This document shows positions 22,892-38,280 of a stretch of 64,000 bases of DNA, piece after piece; the stretch's first letter is position 1; every line of letters begins with the position of its first letter. The notes under the pieces were generated by a model that ran no database searches, was not told where the DNA came from, and saw only the letters and a list, made by a program, of their open reading frames with translations. A program made the position numbers and the translations under genes. Origin of the DNA: Aquipseudomonas alcaligenes MRY13-0052 (GTDB lineage Bacteria > Pseudomonadota > Gammaproteobacteria > Pseudomonadales > Pseudomonadaceae); NCBI GenBank assembly GCA_000474255.1, contig BATO01000005.1:62001-126000 (forward strand), read 5' to 3'.

Positions 22892-23011
22892 ACGCACTCT
22901 CCTTTCTTGCCTTCACTGAAACGAAACCGCCATGGACGAAGCCATGGCGGTAAAGTCGCTGACCTTGCATTTTGCGACGCAGGTCAGCGGCGAAGGTTCA
23001 AAAAAGCAGTG

Positions 23012-23491
23012 TCAGTCGCGGAAGTTGGTGTACTGCAGCGGGAAGTCCAGGGGCTCGGCACGCAGCACAGCAATGGCTTCCTGCAGGTCGTCGCGCTTCT
23101 TGCCGGTGACACGCACCTGCTCGCCCTGGATCGCAGCCTGGACCTTGAGCTTGCGCTCCTTGATCAGCGCGACGATCTTCTTCGCCAGCTCCTTCTCGAT
23201 GCCTTCGCGGAAGGTCACTTCCTGCTTGACCACCTTGCCGGAGGCGAAGTGATCCTTGATCTCCATGCAGTGGATATCGATCTTGCGCTTGATCAGATTG
23301 CTGCGCAGGATGTCGAGCATCTGCTCGAGCATGAAGTCGGCTTCGGCGGTCAGGGTGACGGCTTTGTCCTTGCTCTCGAAGCTGCACTTGCCGCGCAGGT
23401 CGAAGCGGCGATCCAGTTCCTTGATCGCGTTGTCCACCGCGTTGGTGAGCTCGTGTTTGTCCAGCTCGGACACCACGTCGAACGATGGCAT
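23012..23491 (-). CDS. yajQ: YajQ-family nucleotide-binding protein
   Basis: 159 residues starting [20 protein letters not shown], the family signature; the longer upstream frame is rejected because GGAGG is six or seven bases before this ATG. Two alpha/beta repeats ([40 protein letters not shown]) form the YajQ fold. Homologues bind cyclic di-GMP in Xanthomonas and Pseudomonas and affect virulence; ATP/GTP and tRNA binding are also reported for relatives. Single gene with its own promoter. Confidence 0.93.
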   Translation of the reverse strand: MPSFDVVSELDKHELTNAVDNAIKELDRRFDLRGKCSFESKDKAVTLTAEADFMLEQMLDILRSNLIKRKIDIHCMEIKDHFASGKVVKQEVTFREGIEKELAKKIVALIKERKLKVQAAIQGEQVRVTGKKRDDLQEAIAVLRAEPLDFPLQYTNFRD

Positions 23492-23568
23492 GGGATTCCT
23501 CCAGATAGACGGCGCGACCCACATCACGTAAGGAAGGCGCCTGGCTTGACGGTAAAAAAAGCGGGCCC

Positions 23569-23574
23569 ATTATA
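23569..23574 (-). promoter_or_regulatory. -10 element of the yajQ promoter
   Basis: On the transcribed strand the sequence is a perfect TATAAT, about 78 bases before the yajQ ATG. The -35 region (AAAATA at the best spacing) is poor. A T-rich run follows in the leader. Confidence 0.55.
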
Positions 23575-23718
23575 ACTGAGCAATGGGTACCTATTTTTGC
23601 AGGATTGCATGGCAGCGACGCATTCAGCTCTAACAGGCGGACGCAAAACCTGCTGAAATAGGCACTGATAGCACCAAGCCAGTATCGCCAACCTTCGTCA
23701 CTTCCTTGTGAGCCTGCC

Positions 23719-25589
<1,871 letters not shown>

Positions 25590-25634
25590 CCCCGCGCTAC
25601 CCTGCCGACAGCCCAACCGCCTGGATTCCGCCCC

Positions 25635-27647
<2,013 letters not shown>

Positions 27648-27648
27648 T

Positions 27649-28224
27649 ATGGGCAACCGCCTTTCGAAGATCTACACCCGCACCGGCGACAAGGGTGAAA
27701 CCGGCCTTTCCGGCAACCGCCGCGTGCCCAAGGACCACCCGCGCATCGAGGCCATAGGCGAGGTGGACTCGCTCAACAGCCAGCTCGGCCTGCTGCTGGC
27801 GCAACTGACCGAGCAGCACGGCGCCTGCCCGGGGCTGGGTGAGGTGAGCGAGGTGCTTGCGCCCTGCCAGCACCGCCTGTTCGACCTCGGCGGCGAACTG
27901 TCGATGCCTGAATACCAGGTGCTGGAGGAAGGCGAGGTGCAACGCCTGGAGGCGGCCATCGACCTGTGGAACGAAGAGCTGGGGCCGCTGAAGAACTTCA
28001 TCCTCCCCGGCGGCTCGGCCCTGGTGGCCCAGGCCCATGTCTGCCGCTCCGCTGCCCGCAGCGCCGAACGCCGCGCCCAGACGCTCAACGCCGAAGAAGC
28101 CCTGCGCGGTGAACTGCTGGCCTACCTCAACCGCCTCTCCGACCTGCTCTTCGTCGCCGCACGGTTGATCGCACGGCGGCAGGGCGTCGATGAAGTGTTG
28201 TGGCAGGCGGCGACGCGGGGCTGA
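27649..28224 (+). CDS. PduO-type ATP:cob(I)alamin adenosyltransferase
   Basis: 191 residues from ATG 27649, one base after the kinase stop. Family motifs: IYTRTGDKGETGLSG near the N-terminus, AIGEVDSLNSQLGLLLAQ, FILPGGSALVAQAHVCRSAA with RSAERR, and LNRLSDLLFVAARL. It transfers adenosyl from ATP to cob(I)alamin to make coenzyme B12. Its stop codon touches a heptanucleotide tandem repeat. Confidence 0.93.
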   Translation: MGNRLSKIYTRTGDKGETGLSGNRRVPKDHPRIEAIGEVDSLNSQLGLLLAQLTEQHGACPGLGEVSEVLAPCQHRLFDLGGELSMPEYQVLEEGEVQRLEAAIDLWNEELGPLKNFILPGGSALVAQAHVCRSAARSAERRAQTLNAEEALRGELLAYLNRLSDLLFVAARLIARRQGVDEVLWQAATRG

Positions 28225-28307
28225 GCTGGAAGCTGGAAGCTGGAAGCTGGAAGCTGGAAGCTGGAAGCTGGAAGCTGGAAGCTGGAAGCTGGAAGCTGGA
28301 AGCTGGA
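28224..28307. repeat. Tandem heptanucleotide array, 12 copies of AGCTGGA
   Basis: Twelve perfect 7-bp copies begin in the adenosyltransferase stop codon (the A of TGA). Heptamer arrays of related sequence are frequent in Pseudomonas intergenic regions. The perfect copies make this a likely length-variable site. A second array of GCTTCAG units follows at 28488. Confidence 0.95.
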
Positions 28308-28389
28308 AAAGCCTGGGGGATCGACGGAAACCGTCAACCCTCGGGTTTATTTATTTCCTCACCCCTGACATACCCGGGAAAGCCCGAAC

Positions 28390-28475
28390 GTAGGGTGGAC
28401 CACGCTTCACCGGTCCACCGCAGCGGAGCCCGGATCGGCACCGCCGGTGGATGCAAAAAGCAGCACCCACCCTAC
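28390..28475. repeat. Pseudomonas-type intergenic element with GTAGGGTGG ends
   Basis: Terminal inverted arms GTAGGGTGG (28390-28398) and CCACCCTAC (28467-28475) enclose a second dyad, GGTGGACC and GGTCCACC, at about 28395-28418. Elements with these ends are scattered between genes of many Pseudomonas. It can fold into a large cruciform or RNA hairpin and could end transcription between the converging genes. Confidence 0.65.
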
Positions 28476-28487
28476 ACGCAACCCCCC

Positions 28488-28515
28488 GCTTCAGGCTTCA
28501 GGCTTCAGGCTTCAA
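28488..28515. repeat. Second heptanucleotide array, GCTTCAG units
   Basis: Three full GCTTCAG units and one diverged copy overlap the stop codon of the Nudix/ThiE gene. Like the AGCTGGA array it ends exactly at a gene terminus. Confidence 0.85.
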
Positions 28516-29459
28516 TCTTTAGTGGGCCAAAACGCCCTGATCCCCGCCACGCCCTGGGCGCCGGTCTGCCAGGCGCGCTGGAGGTCGTCCGGGCCGACGC
28601 CACCGAGTAGGAACACCGGCTTGTTGAAACGCCGGATCATCTCCTGGGCGGTTTCCCAGCCCAGCGGCTGGGCGTCGGGATGGGTCTGGGTGGCCTGCAG
28701 CGGCGACAGGGTGACGAAGTCCACGCCCATCTCGGTGGCCAGTTCCAGCTCTTCCGCGCTGTGGCAGGACGCAGCCAGCCAGCGCTCCTTGGGGAACGGA
28801 CGGCCGCGGGGCGCATAGCGGCGCAACTGGTCGGCGGTGAGGTGCCAGCCGGCGGCAGGGAAGTCCCCCAGCCATTCCAGCGGGCCCTTGAGCATCAACT
28901 GGGCGCGACGGGCGCAAAGGCCCTGGATGTCTACCGCCAGGTCGCGGTACTGGGCATCGAACATGTTCGGCGCACGCAGCTGGATCAGGCGCGTGCCCTT
29001 GGCCAATGCGGCGCGAACGCCTTGCAGCAGCTCCTGGGGCTCCAGTTCGTCCGGCGTGATGAGGTAGCGATCGGGCAGGCGCGCCGCCGCCAGGATCGGC
29101 TGGTTGGCGGCAGGGAATTCGTAGTCGGACAGCTCCTGCTCGGTGGCCCAGGCCAGGGGCTGGCCTTCGGCGCCATGGGGCTCGCCCGTGAAGGCAGAGA
29201 CCTCCCAGACATCCAGCAGCACCTGCTTGTCGGGGTAGTCGTGGTGCACCTGGATCAGCGGCCGCGCCGAGCTGACGCGAATGCCCAGTTCCTCCTCGAG
29301 CTCCCGCGACAGGGCGACCTGAACGGCTTCGCCCTCCTCCACCTTGCCGCCCGGGAACTCCCACAGGCCGCCCTGGTGCTTGTCGTCCGGCCGGCGTGCG
29401 ATCAGCACCCGGCCGTCGGCGCCACGGATGACCGCAGCCGCCACGTGCACTCGCTTCAT
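28512..29459 (-). CDS. Nudix hydrolase fused to a thiamine-phosphate synthase-like domain
   Basis: 315 residues. The N-terminal MutT-like Nudix domain (1-130) has the complete Nudix box from Gly37 to Gly59 (GGKVEEGE then RELEEELG), suited to removing 8-oxo-dGTP. The C-terminal ThiE-like TIM barrel (about 135-315) carries RLIQLRAPNMFDAQYRDLAV, LAASCHSAEELELATEMGVD and LLGGVGPDDLQRAW. This two-domain protein is usual in Pseudomonas (PA4400). Thiamine-phosphate synthase activity is uncertain for the family. ATG at 29459 is preferred over upstream codons that lie inside the GST gene. Confidence 0.9.
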   Translation of the reverse strand: MKRVHVAAAVIRGADGRVLIARRPDDKHQGGLWEFPGGKVEEGEAVQVALSRELEEELGIRVSSARPLIQVHHDYPDKQVLLDVWEVSAFTGEPHGAEGQPLAWATEQELSDYEFPAANQPILAAARLPDRYLITPDELEPQELLQGVRAALAKGTRLIQLRAPNMFDAQYRDLAVDIQGLCARRAQLMLKGPLEWLGDFPAAGWHLTADQLRRYAPRGRPFPKERWLAASCHSAEELELATEMGVDFVTLSPLQATQTHPDAQPLGWETAQEMIRRFNKPVFLLGGVGPDDLQRAWQTGAQGVAGIRAFWPTKD

Positions 29460-30097
29460 TCGATGATCTCCGTTTCCTGCAGGGCGGCCTGGTACCAACG
29501 CTGGAACGCGGGCCACTGGTAGAGGGTGTCGACATAGGCCGCGGCTTCGGCGGGAAGCTCCACGGCGTAGCTGCGCAGGCGGCTGGCCACCGGCGCGTAG
29601 AAGGCATCGGCGATGCTGGCATGGCCGAACAGGTAGGGGCCGTCCTGGCCGAAGCGGCGGCGGCAGTCGGACCAGATGGCGCAGACGCGGCGGATGTCCT
29701 CAGCGGCCTCTTCCGGAATGCCATCGAGCGCCTGGTTGCGCTTCAGGTCCATGGGCATGTGGCTGCGCAGGGCGACGAAGCCGCTGTGCATCTCGGCACA
29801 GATGGAGCGGGCATGGGCACGGGCCGCCTGGCCGAAGGGCCAGAGGTGGGCTTCGGGGAAACGCTCGGCGAGGTATTCGGCGATGGCCAGGGAATCCCAG
29901 ATGACGCCGTCGGCTTCGGTTTCCAGTACCGGTACCTTGGCTGTGGGCGAACGCGCCAGCAGGCGTTTGTGGCTATCGGCGGCGTAGAGCGGGATACGCA
30001 GTTCCTCGTAGGGGGCGCCGGTCAGCTCCATGGCCAGCCAGCCGCGCAACGACCAGGAGGAGTAGTTCTTGTTGCCGATAACCAGGGTGAGTGCCAT
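29456..30097 (-). CDS. Glutathione S-transferase family protein
   Basis: 213 residues. Thioredoxin-like N-terminal domain beginning LTLVIGNKNYSSWSLRGWLA with Ser in the active-site position, AKVPVLETEADGVIWDSLAI typical of GSH binding, then an all-helical domain with FGHASIADAFYAPVASRL. Substrate unknown. The stop overlaps the start of the Nudix/ThiE gene, so the two are co-transcribed. Confidence 0.9.
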   Translation of the reverse strand: MALTLVIGNKNYSSWSLRGWLAMELTGAPYEELRIPLYAADSHKRLLARSPTAKVPVLETEADGVIWDSLAIAEYLAERFPEAHLWPFGQAARAHARSICAEMHSGFVALRSHMPMDLKRNQALDGIPEEAAEDIRRVCAIWSDCRRRFGQDGPYLFGHASIADAFYAPVASRLRSYAVELPAEAAAYVDTLYQWPAFQRWYQAALQETEIIE

Positions 30098-30224
30098 GCG
30101 TTTCTCCTTGAGCCCGATGGTTTGTCCAGGCGGGTCGATGGACCTTAAAAGGCGCATGCGGGGATGGCAAATTCCCATTGCTCATGGGGCCATGAACGCC
30201 GGGAATGCCAGGGACGAGTATCAG

Positions 30225-30252
30225 CGCAGCCGCAGGCGAACCTGCGGCTGCG
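30225..30252 (-). terminator. Strong stem-loop after argJ, terminator-like without U-tract
   Basis: A 12-bp perfect stem CGCAGCCGCAGG/CCTGCGGCTGCG closes a tetraloop that reads UUCG on the argJ transcript. It lies seven bases beyond the argJ stop. With no U-run it may protect the mRNA end or act with Rho. Confidence 0.6.
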
Positions 30253-30258
30253 TCGGGC

Positions 30259-31476
30259 TCAGGTGCGGTATTCCGCGTTGATCTTGACGTACTCGTGGGA
30301 CAGGTCGGTGGTCCAGATGGTTTCGCTGCAACCGCCACGACCCAGCTCGATACGGATGCCGATCTCTTCGCGGGCCATCACGGCGGCGCCCTGGTCCTCG
30401 GTGTAGGTGGCCGCGCGGCCGCCCTTGCTGGCGATGCAGACATCACCGAGGAACACGTCGATCTTGCTCACGTCCAGCTGCGGTACGCCCGCACGGCCGA
30501 CGGCGGCGAGGATGCGCCCCCAGTTCGGGTCGGAGGCGAACAGCGCGGTCTTGATCAGCGGCGAGTGGGCCACGGCGTAGGCGACGTCCAGGCACTCCTG
30601 GTAGGTACCGCCGCCGTTCACCTGCACGGTGACGAACTTGGTGGCGCCTTCACCGTCACGGACGATGGCCTGAGCCACTTCCATGGAGACTTCCAGCACG
30701 GCCTGCTTGAGCGCGGCGAACAGCTCGCCGCTGGCCTGGGTCACTTCCGGCAGTGCGGCCTGGCCGGTGGCGACCAGCATGCAGCAGTCGTTGGTGGAGG
30801 TGTCGCCATCGATGGTGATGCGGTTGAAGGACTTGTTGGCGGCATCGCGCAGCAGGTCCTGCAGCACACCCTGGGCGACCTTGGCGTCGGTGGCGATGTA
30901 GCCGAGCATGGTGGCCATGTTGGGCTTGATCATGCCGGCGCCCTTGCTGATGCCGGTGACGGTAACGGTGACGCCGTCGTGCACGAACTGGCGGCTGGCA
31001 CCCTTGGGCAGAGTGTCAGTGGTCATGATGCCGGTGGCGGCAGCAGCCCAGTTGCCTTCGGCGAGGTCGGCCAGGGCATCGCCCAGGGCGGCTTCGATCT
31101 TCTCGACCGGCAGCGGCTCGCCGATCACACCGGTGGAGAACGGCAGCACGGCGGTGGCATCGACGCCCGCCAGCTCCGCCAGGCGCGCACAGGTGCGCTC
31201 GGCGGCGGCGAGACCCGGCTCGCCGGTGCCGGCGTTGGCATTGCCGGTGTTGGTCAGGAAGTAGCGCACGGGACCGAGGACGCGCTTCTTGGAGAGGATC
31301 ACCGGCGCTGCGCAGAAGGCGTTGAGGGTGAACACGCCGGCTACAGTGGAGCCTTCGGCGCAGCGCATGACCACTACGTCCTTGCGGCCTGGGCGCTTGA
31401 TGCCGGCAGAGGCGATGCCGAGTTCGAAACCGGGAACCGGGTGCAGGGTGGGCAGGGGGCCGAGACCAACAGCCAT
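30259..31476 (-). CDS. argJ: Bifunctional ornithine acetyltransferase / N-acetylglutamate synthase
   Basis: 405 residues. Motifs: [12 protein letters not shown] (74-85), the autoproteolysis site [10 protein letters not shown] with nucleophile Thr152, and [13 protein letters not shown] in the beta chain. The precursor cleaves itself into alpha and beta chains, which transfer acetyl from N-acetylornithine to glutamate in arginine synthesis. It lies 126 bp downstream of secA with no clear terminator between. Confidence 0.95.
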   Translation of the reverse strand: MAVGLGPLPTLHPVPGFELGIASAGIKRPGRKDVVVMRCAEGSTVAGVFTLNAFCAAPVILSKKRVLGPVRYFLTNTGNANAGTGEPGLAAAERTCARLAELAGVDATAVLPFSTGVIGEPLPVEKIEAALGDALADLAEGNWAAAATGIMTTDTLPKGASRQFVHDGVTVTVTGISKGAGMIKPNMATMLGYIATDAKVAQGVLQDLLRDAANKSFNRITIDGDTSTNDCCMLVATGQAALPEVTQASGELFAALKQAVLEVSMEVAQAIVRDGEGATKFVTVQVNGGGTYQECLDVAYAVAHSPLIKTALFASDPNWGRILAAVGRAGVPQLDVSKIDVFLGDVCIASKGGRAATYTEDQGAAVMAREEIGIRIELGRGGCSETIWTTDLSHEYVKINAEYRT

Positions 31477-31602
31477 GGAAGCGCTCCTTGTCGTGTCGTC
31501 AGGTGAAGCGGCGGTGCCGGAGCGCCACCGTTCTGGGGATGTCGAGTTGAAAACGCCGCGAGCGGCTGAGCCGGTCGCGGCGTGGGGAACTACAGCTTAG
31601 CC

Positions 31603-34338
<2,736 letters not shown>

Positions 34339-34455
34339 ATCGACAGGATCTTCCACATATATGGATGGGGGGCGGCCCCGGAGTCGCCCACGCAGCCTTC
34401 ATGGCTGCTTGCGAAGGGGGCATTCTACCCGGATTCGTTGTAGAGAAAAGTAGCG

Positions 34456-35382
34456 TTACTCCGCTGCTGCGGAACGAGCTATATAGAGGGCCGGGTTGAC
34501 CACCTCACCGCCCCGGGTGACCTCGAAATGCACGTGGGCACCGGTGGATCGGCCACTGCTGCCGACTTCGGCGATGGCCTGGCCACGCTGCACCAGATCA
34601 CCGACCTGCACCAGGTTCTTCTTGTTGTGTGCATAGAGGGTGCGATAGCCATCGGCATGGCTGATCTCGACCATGTTGCCGTAGCCGGTCTTGCGCCCGG
34701 ACCAGGTGACGACACCCGCCCCGACGGCCAATACATCGCTGCCAGCCTTGGCGGCGAAGTCCACGCCCTTGTGCCGGCTCAAACGCCCCGTGAGGGGATC
34801 GGTGCGCACGCCGAAAGGCGAGGAGATGTAGCCCTGCAACACCGGGCGCCCGGCCAGGTGCTCAGCCGCACTGATGCGCCGTTCGCCCAGCAGTTGCTCG
34901 AGGACTTCCAGCTGCTGCTCGCGGCTTTCGAGGCGTTCGGTGAGGCTGTCCAGCACATCCATGAAGGGCGGGGCCTGGTAGGCGGGCGCGTCGAGGGGGT
35001 CTTCCGGGCCACCCTGGCCGACATTGAGGGAGAAGTCGAACTCGCTGGAGTCCAGCTCAGCCAGTTCGGCGACACGCTCGCCCAGCGCATCGAGCCGGGT
35101 GAGGCGGGCCTGGAGATCAGCGATATGCGCACCAAAAGCGTCCAGCTGGCGCTGGGCATCGGCCCGCGCCTGGCTCACCTGGCTGCGCTGCTCGTCGAGC
35201 GCGAGGGTCATCTGCTGGCTGTCTTCGGCGCTGGGCGCGGCCGGTTTGATCCAGGCGCCCAGGGCGACCCCCGATGCGAGAACCAGCGCCAGCAGCACGC
35301 CGCCGAGCGCCAGGAGAACGCGCAGGTCGAGGCTCAGCGAACGCGCTGCCCCATGCCTGCGGCTCAGAAGAATGATGTGCAT
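34456..35382 (-). CDS. Membrane-anchored M23 (LytM-type) metallopeptidase
   Basis: 308 residues. Membrane helix at about 22-43, periplasmic coiled coil (60-110 and 145-170), then the M23 domain with zinc ligands His204 and Asp208 in RHKGVDFA and His285 in GAHVHFEV; all catalytic positions are present, so it is probably an active murein endopeptidase rather than a degenerate activator. Located between secA and lpxC as in other Pseudomonas (PA4404 position). Divergent from the DUF721 gene. Confidence 0.9.
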   Translation of the reverse strand: MHIILLSRRHGAARSLSLDLRVLLALGGVLLALVLASGVALGAWIKPAAPSAEDSQQMTLALDEQRSQVSQARADAQRQLDAFGAHIADLQARLTRLDALGERVAELAELDSSEFDFSLNVGQGGPEDPLDAPAYQAPPFMDVLDSLTERLESREQQLEVLEQLLGERRISAAEHLAGRPVLQGYISSPFGVRTDPLTGRLSRHKGVDFAAKAGSDVLAVGAGVVTWSGRKTGYGNMVEISHADGYRTLYAHNKKNLVQVGDLVQRGQAIAEVGSSGRSTGAHVHFEVTRGGEVVNPALYIARSAAAE

Positions 35383-35461
35383 GACTTCCCCAATTGATCG
35401 AGCATTACCCGGTGCAGCCTTCTGCTACCATGGCCACTCTGTATTCTTCAGGCGTCCTGCC

Positions 35462-35923
35462 ATGTCTTTTCGTCCCTTGCCGGCCCGGTCCCCCGCCGCA
35501 CTGCTGCGTGAGGAAAAACCGCTCAAGGCCCTGTTCAACCAGGCCCAGCGCATCGACCATCTACAGCATCTGCTGGAAAGCCAACTGCAACCTGCAGCGC
35601 GCGAGCATTGCCGTGTCGCCTCGTGGCGAGAGGGCTGCCTGATGCTGATCATCAGCGACGGCCATTGGGCTACGCGCCTGCGCTACCAGCAACGTCGACT
35701 GCAGCGCCAGCTTCAGGCACTCGGAGAGTTCGCGACCTTAACGAAAATCATCTTCAAGGTGCAACCTCCCCAAGGCTCGGCACGTGCACCAGGCCGCACC
35801 ATCGAACTGTCGGCCTTCGCCGCGGAAAGCATCCAGGCAACCGCCGAAGGCATCGAAGACCCGAAGCTGCGCGCCGCCCTGGAGCGCCTTGCCGAACGCG
35901 GCCGCAAAAACCGCGACGACTGA
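35462..35923 (+). CDS. dciA: DUF721 protein, DciA-type helicase loader
   Basis: 153 residues. The DUF721 core (LQHLLESQLQPAAREHCRVA, SWREGCLMLIISDGHWATRL, RYQQRRLQRQL) is the KH-like DciA domain, followed by a strand region and a charged helical tail. DciA is the ancestral loader of the replicative helicase DnaB in bacteria lacking DnaC/DnaI, and this locus carries it in pseudomonads. ATG at 35462. It is the only rightward gene in this neighbourhood. Confidence 0.8.
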   Translation: MSFRPLPARSPAALLREEKPLKALFNQAQRIDHLQHLLESQLQPAAREHCRVASWREGCLMLIISDGHWATRLRYQQRRLQRQLQALGEFATLTKIIFKVQPPQGSARAPGRTIELSAFAAESIQATAEGIEDPKLRAALERLAERGRKNRDD

Positions 35924-35968
35924 TCCTCCGCGACAATCCGCCGCTCTGCCCTCCCCTTTTTCCAGCAC

Positions 35969-35998
35969 AAAAAAAGAGGCCACCCAATGGGTGGCCTC
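35969..35998 (-). terminator. Rho-independent terminator of the lpxC (dcw) transcript
   Basis: Stem GAGGCCACCC/GGGTGGCCTC with a three-base loop, followed on the transcribed strand by seven T. It lies 23 bp beyond the lpxC stop. It may also weakly end the converging dciA transcript. Confidence 0.9.
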
Positions 35999-36021
35999 CA
36001 AAGAAAGGAAAGAGGTATTGC

Positions 36022-36933
36022 TTACACGGCCGCTACCGGGCGCATGTAGGAGATGGGTGCGGTCTTGGCGTCTTCGAAGGTGACCACTTCCCAGGCATCC
36101 TTGTCGGCGATCAGTGCACGCAGCAGGCGATTGTTGAGTGCATGACCGGACTTGTAGCCACGGAACTCGCCGATGAGGCTGTTGCCGAGCAGGTAGAGGT
36201 CGCCGATGGCATCGAGGATCTTGTGCTTGACGAATTCGTCCTCGTAACGGAGGCCGTCTTCGTTCAATACGCTGTCCTCGTCAACCACGATGGCGTTCTC
36301 GACACTGCCGCCCAGGGCCAGATTGTGCGAGCGAAGGAATTCCAGATCACGCACGAAACCGAAGGTACGGGCGCGGCTGACTTCCTTGACGAAGGTGGTG
36401 CTGGAAAAATCGACAGACGCTTTCTGAGTGCGACCGTTGACCACCGGGTGGTCGAAGTCGATCTCGAAAGTGACCTTGAAACCATCGAACGGTACGAAGG
36501 TGGCGCGCTTGTCGCCATCCTGCACGCTCACTTCACGTTTGATGCGAATGAAGCGCTTGGCTGCGTCCTGTTCCTCGAGGCCAGCGGACTGGATGAGGAA
36601 TACGAACGGACCGGCGCTGCCATCCATGATCGGTACTTCGGCTGCGGACAGCTCGACATAGGCGTTGTCGATGCCCAGGCCAGCCATGGCCGAGAGCAGG
36701 TGCTCGACCGTGCCGACCTTGACGTCGCCATTGAAAAGGTTGGTGGACATGGTGGTCTCACCGACGTTTTCGGCATAGGCGGCGATCTGGACGACGGGGT
36801 CCAGGTCGGTACGGCAGAACACGATGCCGGTATCCACAGGGGCGGGCTTGAGGGTCAGGTAGACCTTTTCCCCGGAATGCAGCCCTACGCCTGTGGCTCG
36901 GATGACGTTCTTTAAAGTGCGTTGTTTGATCAT
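36022..36933 (-). CDS. lpxC: UDP-3-O-acyl-N-acetylglucosamine deacetylase LpxC
   Basis: 303 residues starting [20 protein letters not shown]. Zinc ligands appear in [11 protein letters not shown] (His near 78), and in the C-terminal [20 protein letters not shown] (His and Asp near 237-241) with GHALNN (His near 264). It commits lipid A synthesis by deacetylating UDP-3-O-acyl-GlcNAc. Amount is controlled by FtsH proteolysis in enterics. It follows ftsZ by 112 bp and has its own promoter candidate. Confidence 0.97.
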   Translation of the reverse strand: MIKQRTLKNVIRATGVGLHSGEKVYLTLKPAPVDTGIVFCRTDLDPVVQIAAYAENVGETTMSTNLFNGDVKVGTVEHLLSAMAGLGIDNAYVELSAAEVPIMDGSAGPFVFLIQSAGLEEQDAAKRFIRIKREVSVQDGDKRATFVPFDGFKVTFEIDFDHPVVNGRTQKASVDFSSTTFVKEVSRARTFGFVRDLEFLRSHNLALGGSVENAIVVDEDSVLNEDGLRYEDEFVKHKILDAIGDLYLLGNSLIGEFRGYKSGHALNNRLLRALIADKDAWEVVTFEDAKTAPISYMRPVAAV

Positions 36934-36985
36934 GGCAGTGGCCGCTTTCGCGCTAGTTGCGAACAGTTTTCAACAATGGCCGGGG

Positions 36986-36991
36986 ATGATA
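36986..36991 (-). promoter_or_regulatory. Extended -10 element of an lpxC promoter
   Basis: On the transcribed strand TGCTATCAT forms an extended -10, about 53 bases before the lpxC ATG in the 112-bp gap after ftsZ. The -35 region is weak, as expected for extended -10 promoters. It would uncouple lpxC from the division genes. Confidence 0.5.
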
Positions 36992-37045
36992 GCAGAACCG
37001 GCCTTTGCTGAACACCAATCACAGACATAGCGTCGATAAACTTCA

Positions 37046-38233
37046 TCAATCGGCCTGACGACGCAGGAAGGCCGGAATGTCCAGGTAATCCAGGTCATCC
37101 TGGGGGTTCATCTTGGCGGCGGTTGCGGCGCTGCCATGAGCCTGGTTGCGCATGACGGTCGGACGGTCCAGGTCACGGTAGTTGACCGACGGCTGTTCAG
37201 CGCGCTGCTGTGCCGGGGCGGCCACGGCGGCGGTGGACTGAACGGTGTTGTCGACGACCTTGACCGGTTTTTCCAGGCGCGCGCCCAGACCGGTGGCGAC
37301 CACGGTGACGTGCAGCTCGTCGCGCATGTCCGGATCGATCACGGTGCCCACCTTGACGGTGGCGTGTTCGGAAGCGAACTGCTCGATGATGTTGCCGACA
37401 TCGGAGTACTCACCCAGGGACAGGTCGGGACCGGCGGTGATGTTGACCAGGATGCCGCGGGCGCCCTGCAGGTTGACGTCATCCAGCAACGGGTTGCGGA
37501 TGGCTTCCTCGGTGGCTTCACGGGCGCGATTCGGACCGCTGGCGCAGCCGGTACCCATCATCGCCATGCCCATTTCGCTCATCACGGTCTTCACGTCGGC
37601 GAAGTCGACGTTGATCATGCCGGGACGCTTGATGATGTCGGAGATACCGCGAACGGCACCGGCCAGCACGTCATCCGCCTTGGAGAACGCGGACAGCAGG
37701 CTCGCGTCCTTGCCGAGGATGGTCAGCAGCTTCTCGTTGGGGATGGTGATCAGCGAGTCGACGCTTTCCGACAGCGCGCGGATGCCCTCATCGGCGATCT
37801 GCATGCGCTTGCGGCCTTCGAACGGGAACGGACGGGTCACCACCGCAACGGTGAGGATGCCCATGTCCTTGGCCACTTCAGCGATGATCGGCGCCGCACC
37901 GGTACCGGTACCGCCACCCATGCCGGTGGTGATGAAGACCATGTCGGTGCCTTGCAGCACTTCGGCGATGCGCTCGCGGTCTTCCAGGGCGGCCTGGCGG
38001 CCGATTTCCGGATTGGCACCTGCGCCCAGACCCTTGGTAACGCCTGGGCCGAGTTGCAGGACGGTGCGCGCACCGACGTTCTTCAGAGCCTGGGCATCGG
38101 TGTTGGCGCAGATGAACTCGACGCCTTCGATGTTGCTCTTGGCCATGTGATTGACCGCGTTACCGCCGCCACCACCTACGCCGATTACCTTGATCACCGC
38201 GGTTTGCGGGACGTTATCTACGAGTTCGAACAT
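37046..38233 (-). CDS. ftsZ: Cell division GTPase FtsZ
   Basis: 395 residues. Tubulin signature GGGTGTG (106-112), N-terminal GVGGGGGNAVNHM, T7-loop region and a C-terminal tail ending DDLDYLDIPAFLRRQAD, which binds FtsA and ZipA. It forms the Z ring at midcell. It ends the classical dcw cluster before lpxC. The linker (about 320-370) is low-complexity. Confidence 0.98.
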   Translation of the reverse strand: MFELVDNVPQTAVIKVIGVGGGGGNAVNHMAKSNIEGVEFICANTDAQALKNVGARTVLQLGPGVTKGLGAGANPEIGRQAALEDRERIAEVLQGTDMVFITTGMGGGTGTGAAPIIAEVAKDMGILTVAVVTRPFPFEGRKRMQIADEGIRALSESVDSLITIPNEKLLTILGKDASLLSAFSKADDVLAGAVRGISDIIKRPGMINVDFADVKTVMSEMGMAMMGTGCASGPNRAREATEEAIRNPLLDDVNLQGARGILVNITAGPDLSLGEYSDVGNIIEQFASEHATVKVGTVIDPDMRDELHVTVVATGLGARLEKPVKVVDNTVQSTAAVAAPAQQRAEQPSVNYRDLDRPTVMRNQAHGSAATAAKMNPQDDLDYLDIPAFLRRQAD

Positions 38234-38280
38234 TTCCCCTCTCCTTCCTTTTCTAGTTGTATCGCCTACTGCAAAACTCT

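Noticed and set aside
28441-28510. Small protein-coding gene in the intergenic repeat region
   Set aside because: Frames are short, made of repeat translations, and lack Shine-Dalgarno sequences.
28224-28515. Possible CRISPR-like array
   Set aside because: Units are 7 bp without spacers; these are simple tandem repeats and there are no cas genes.
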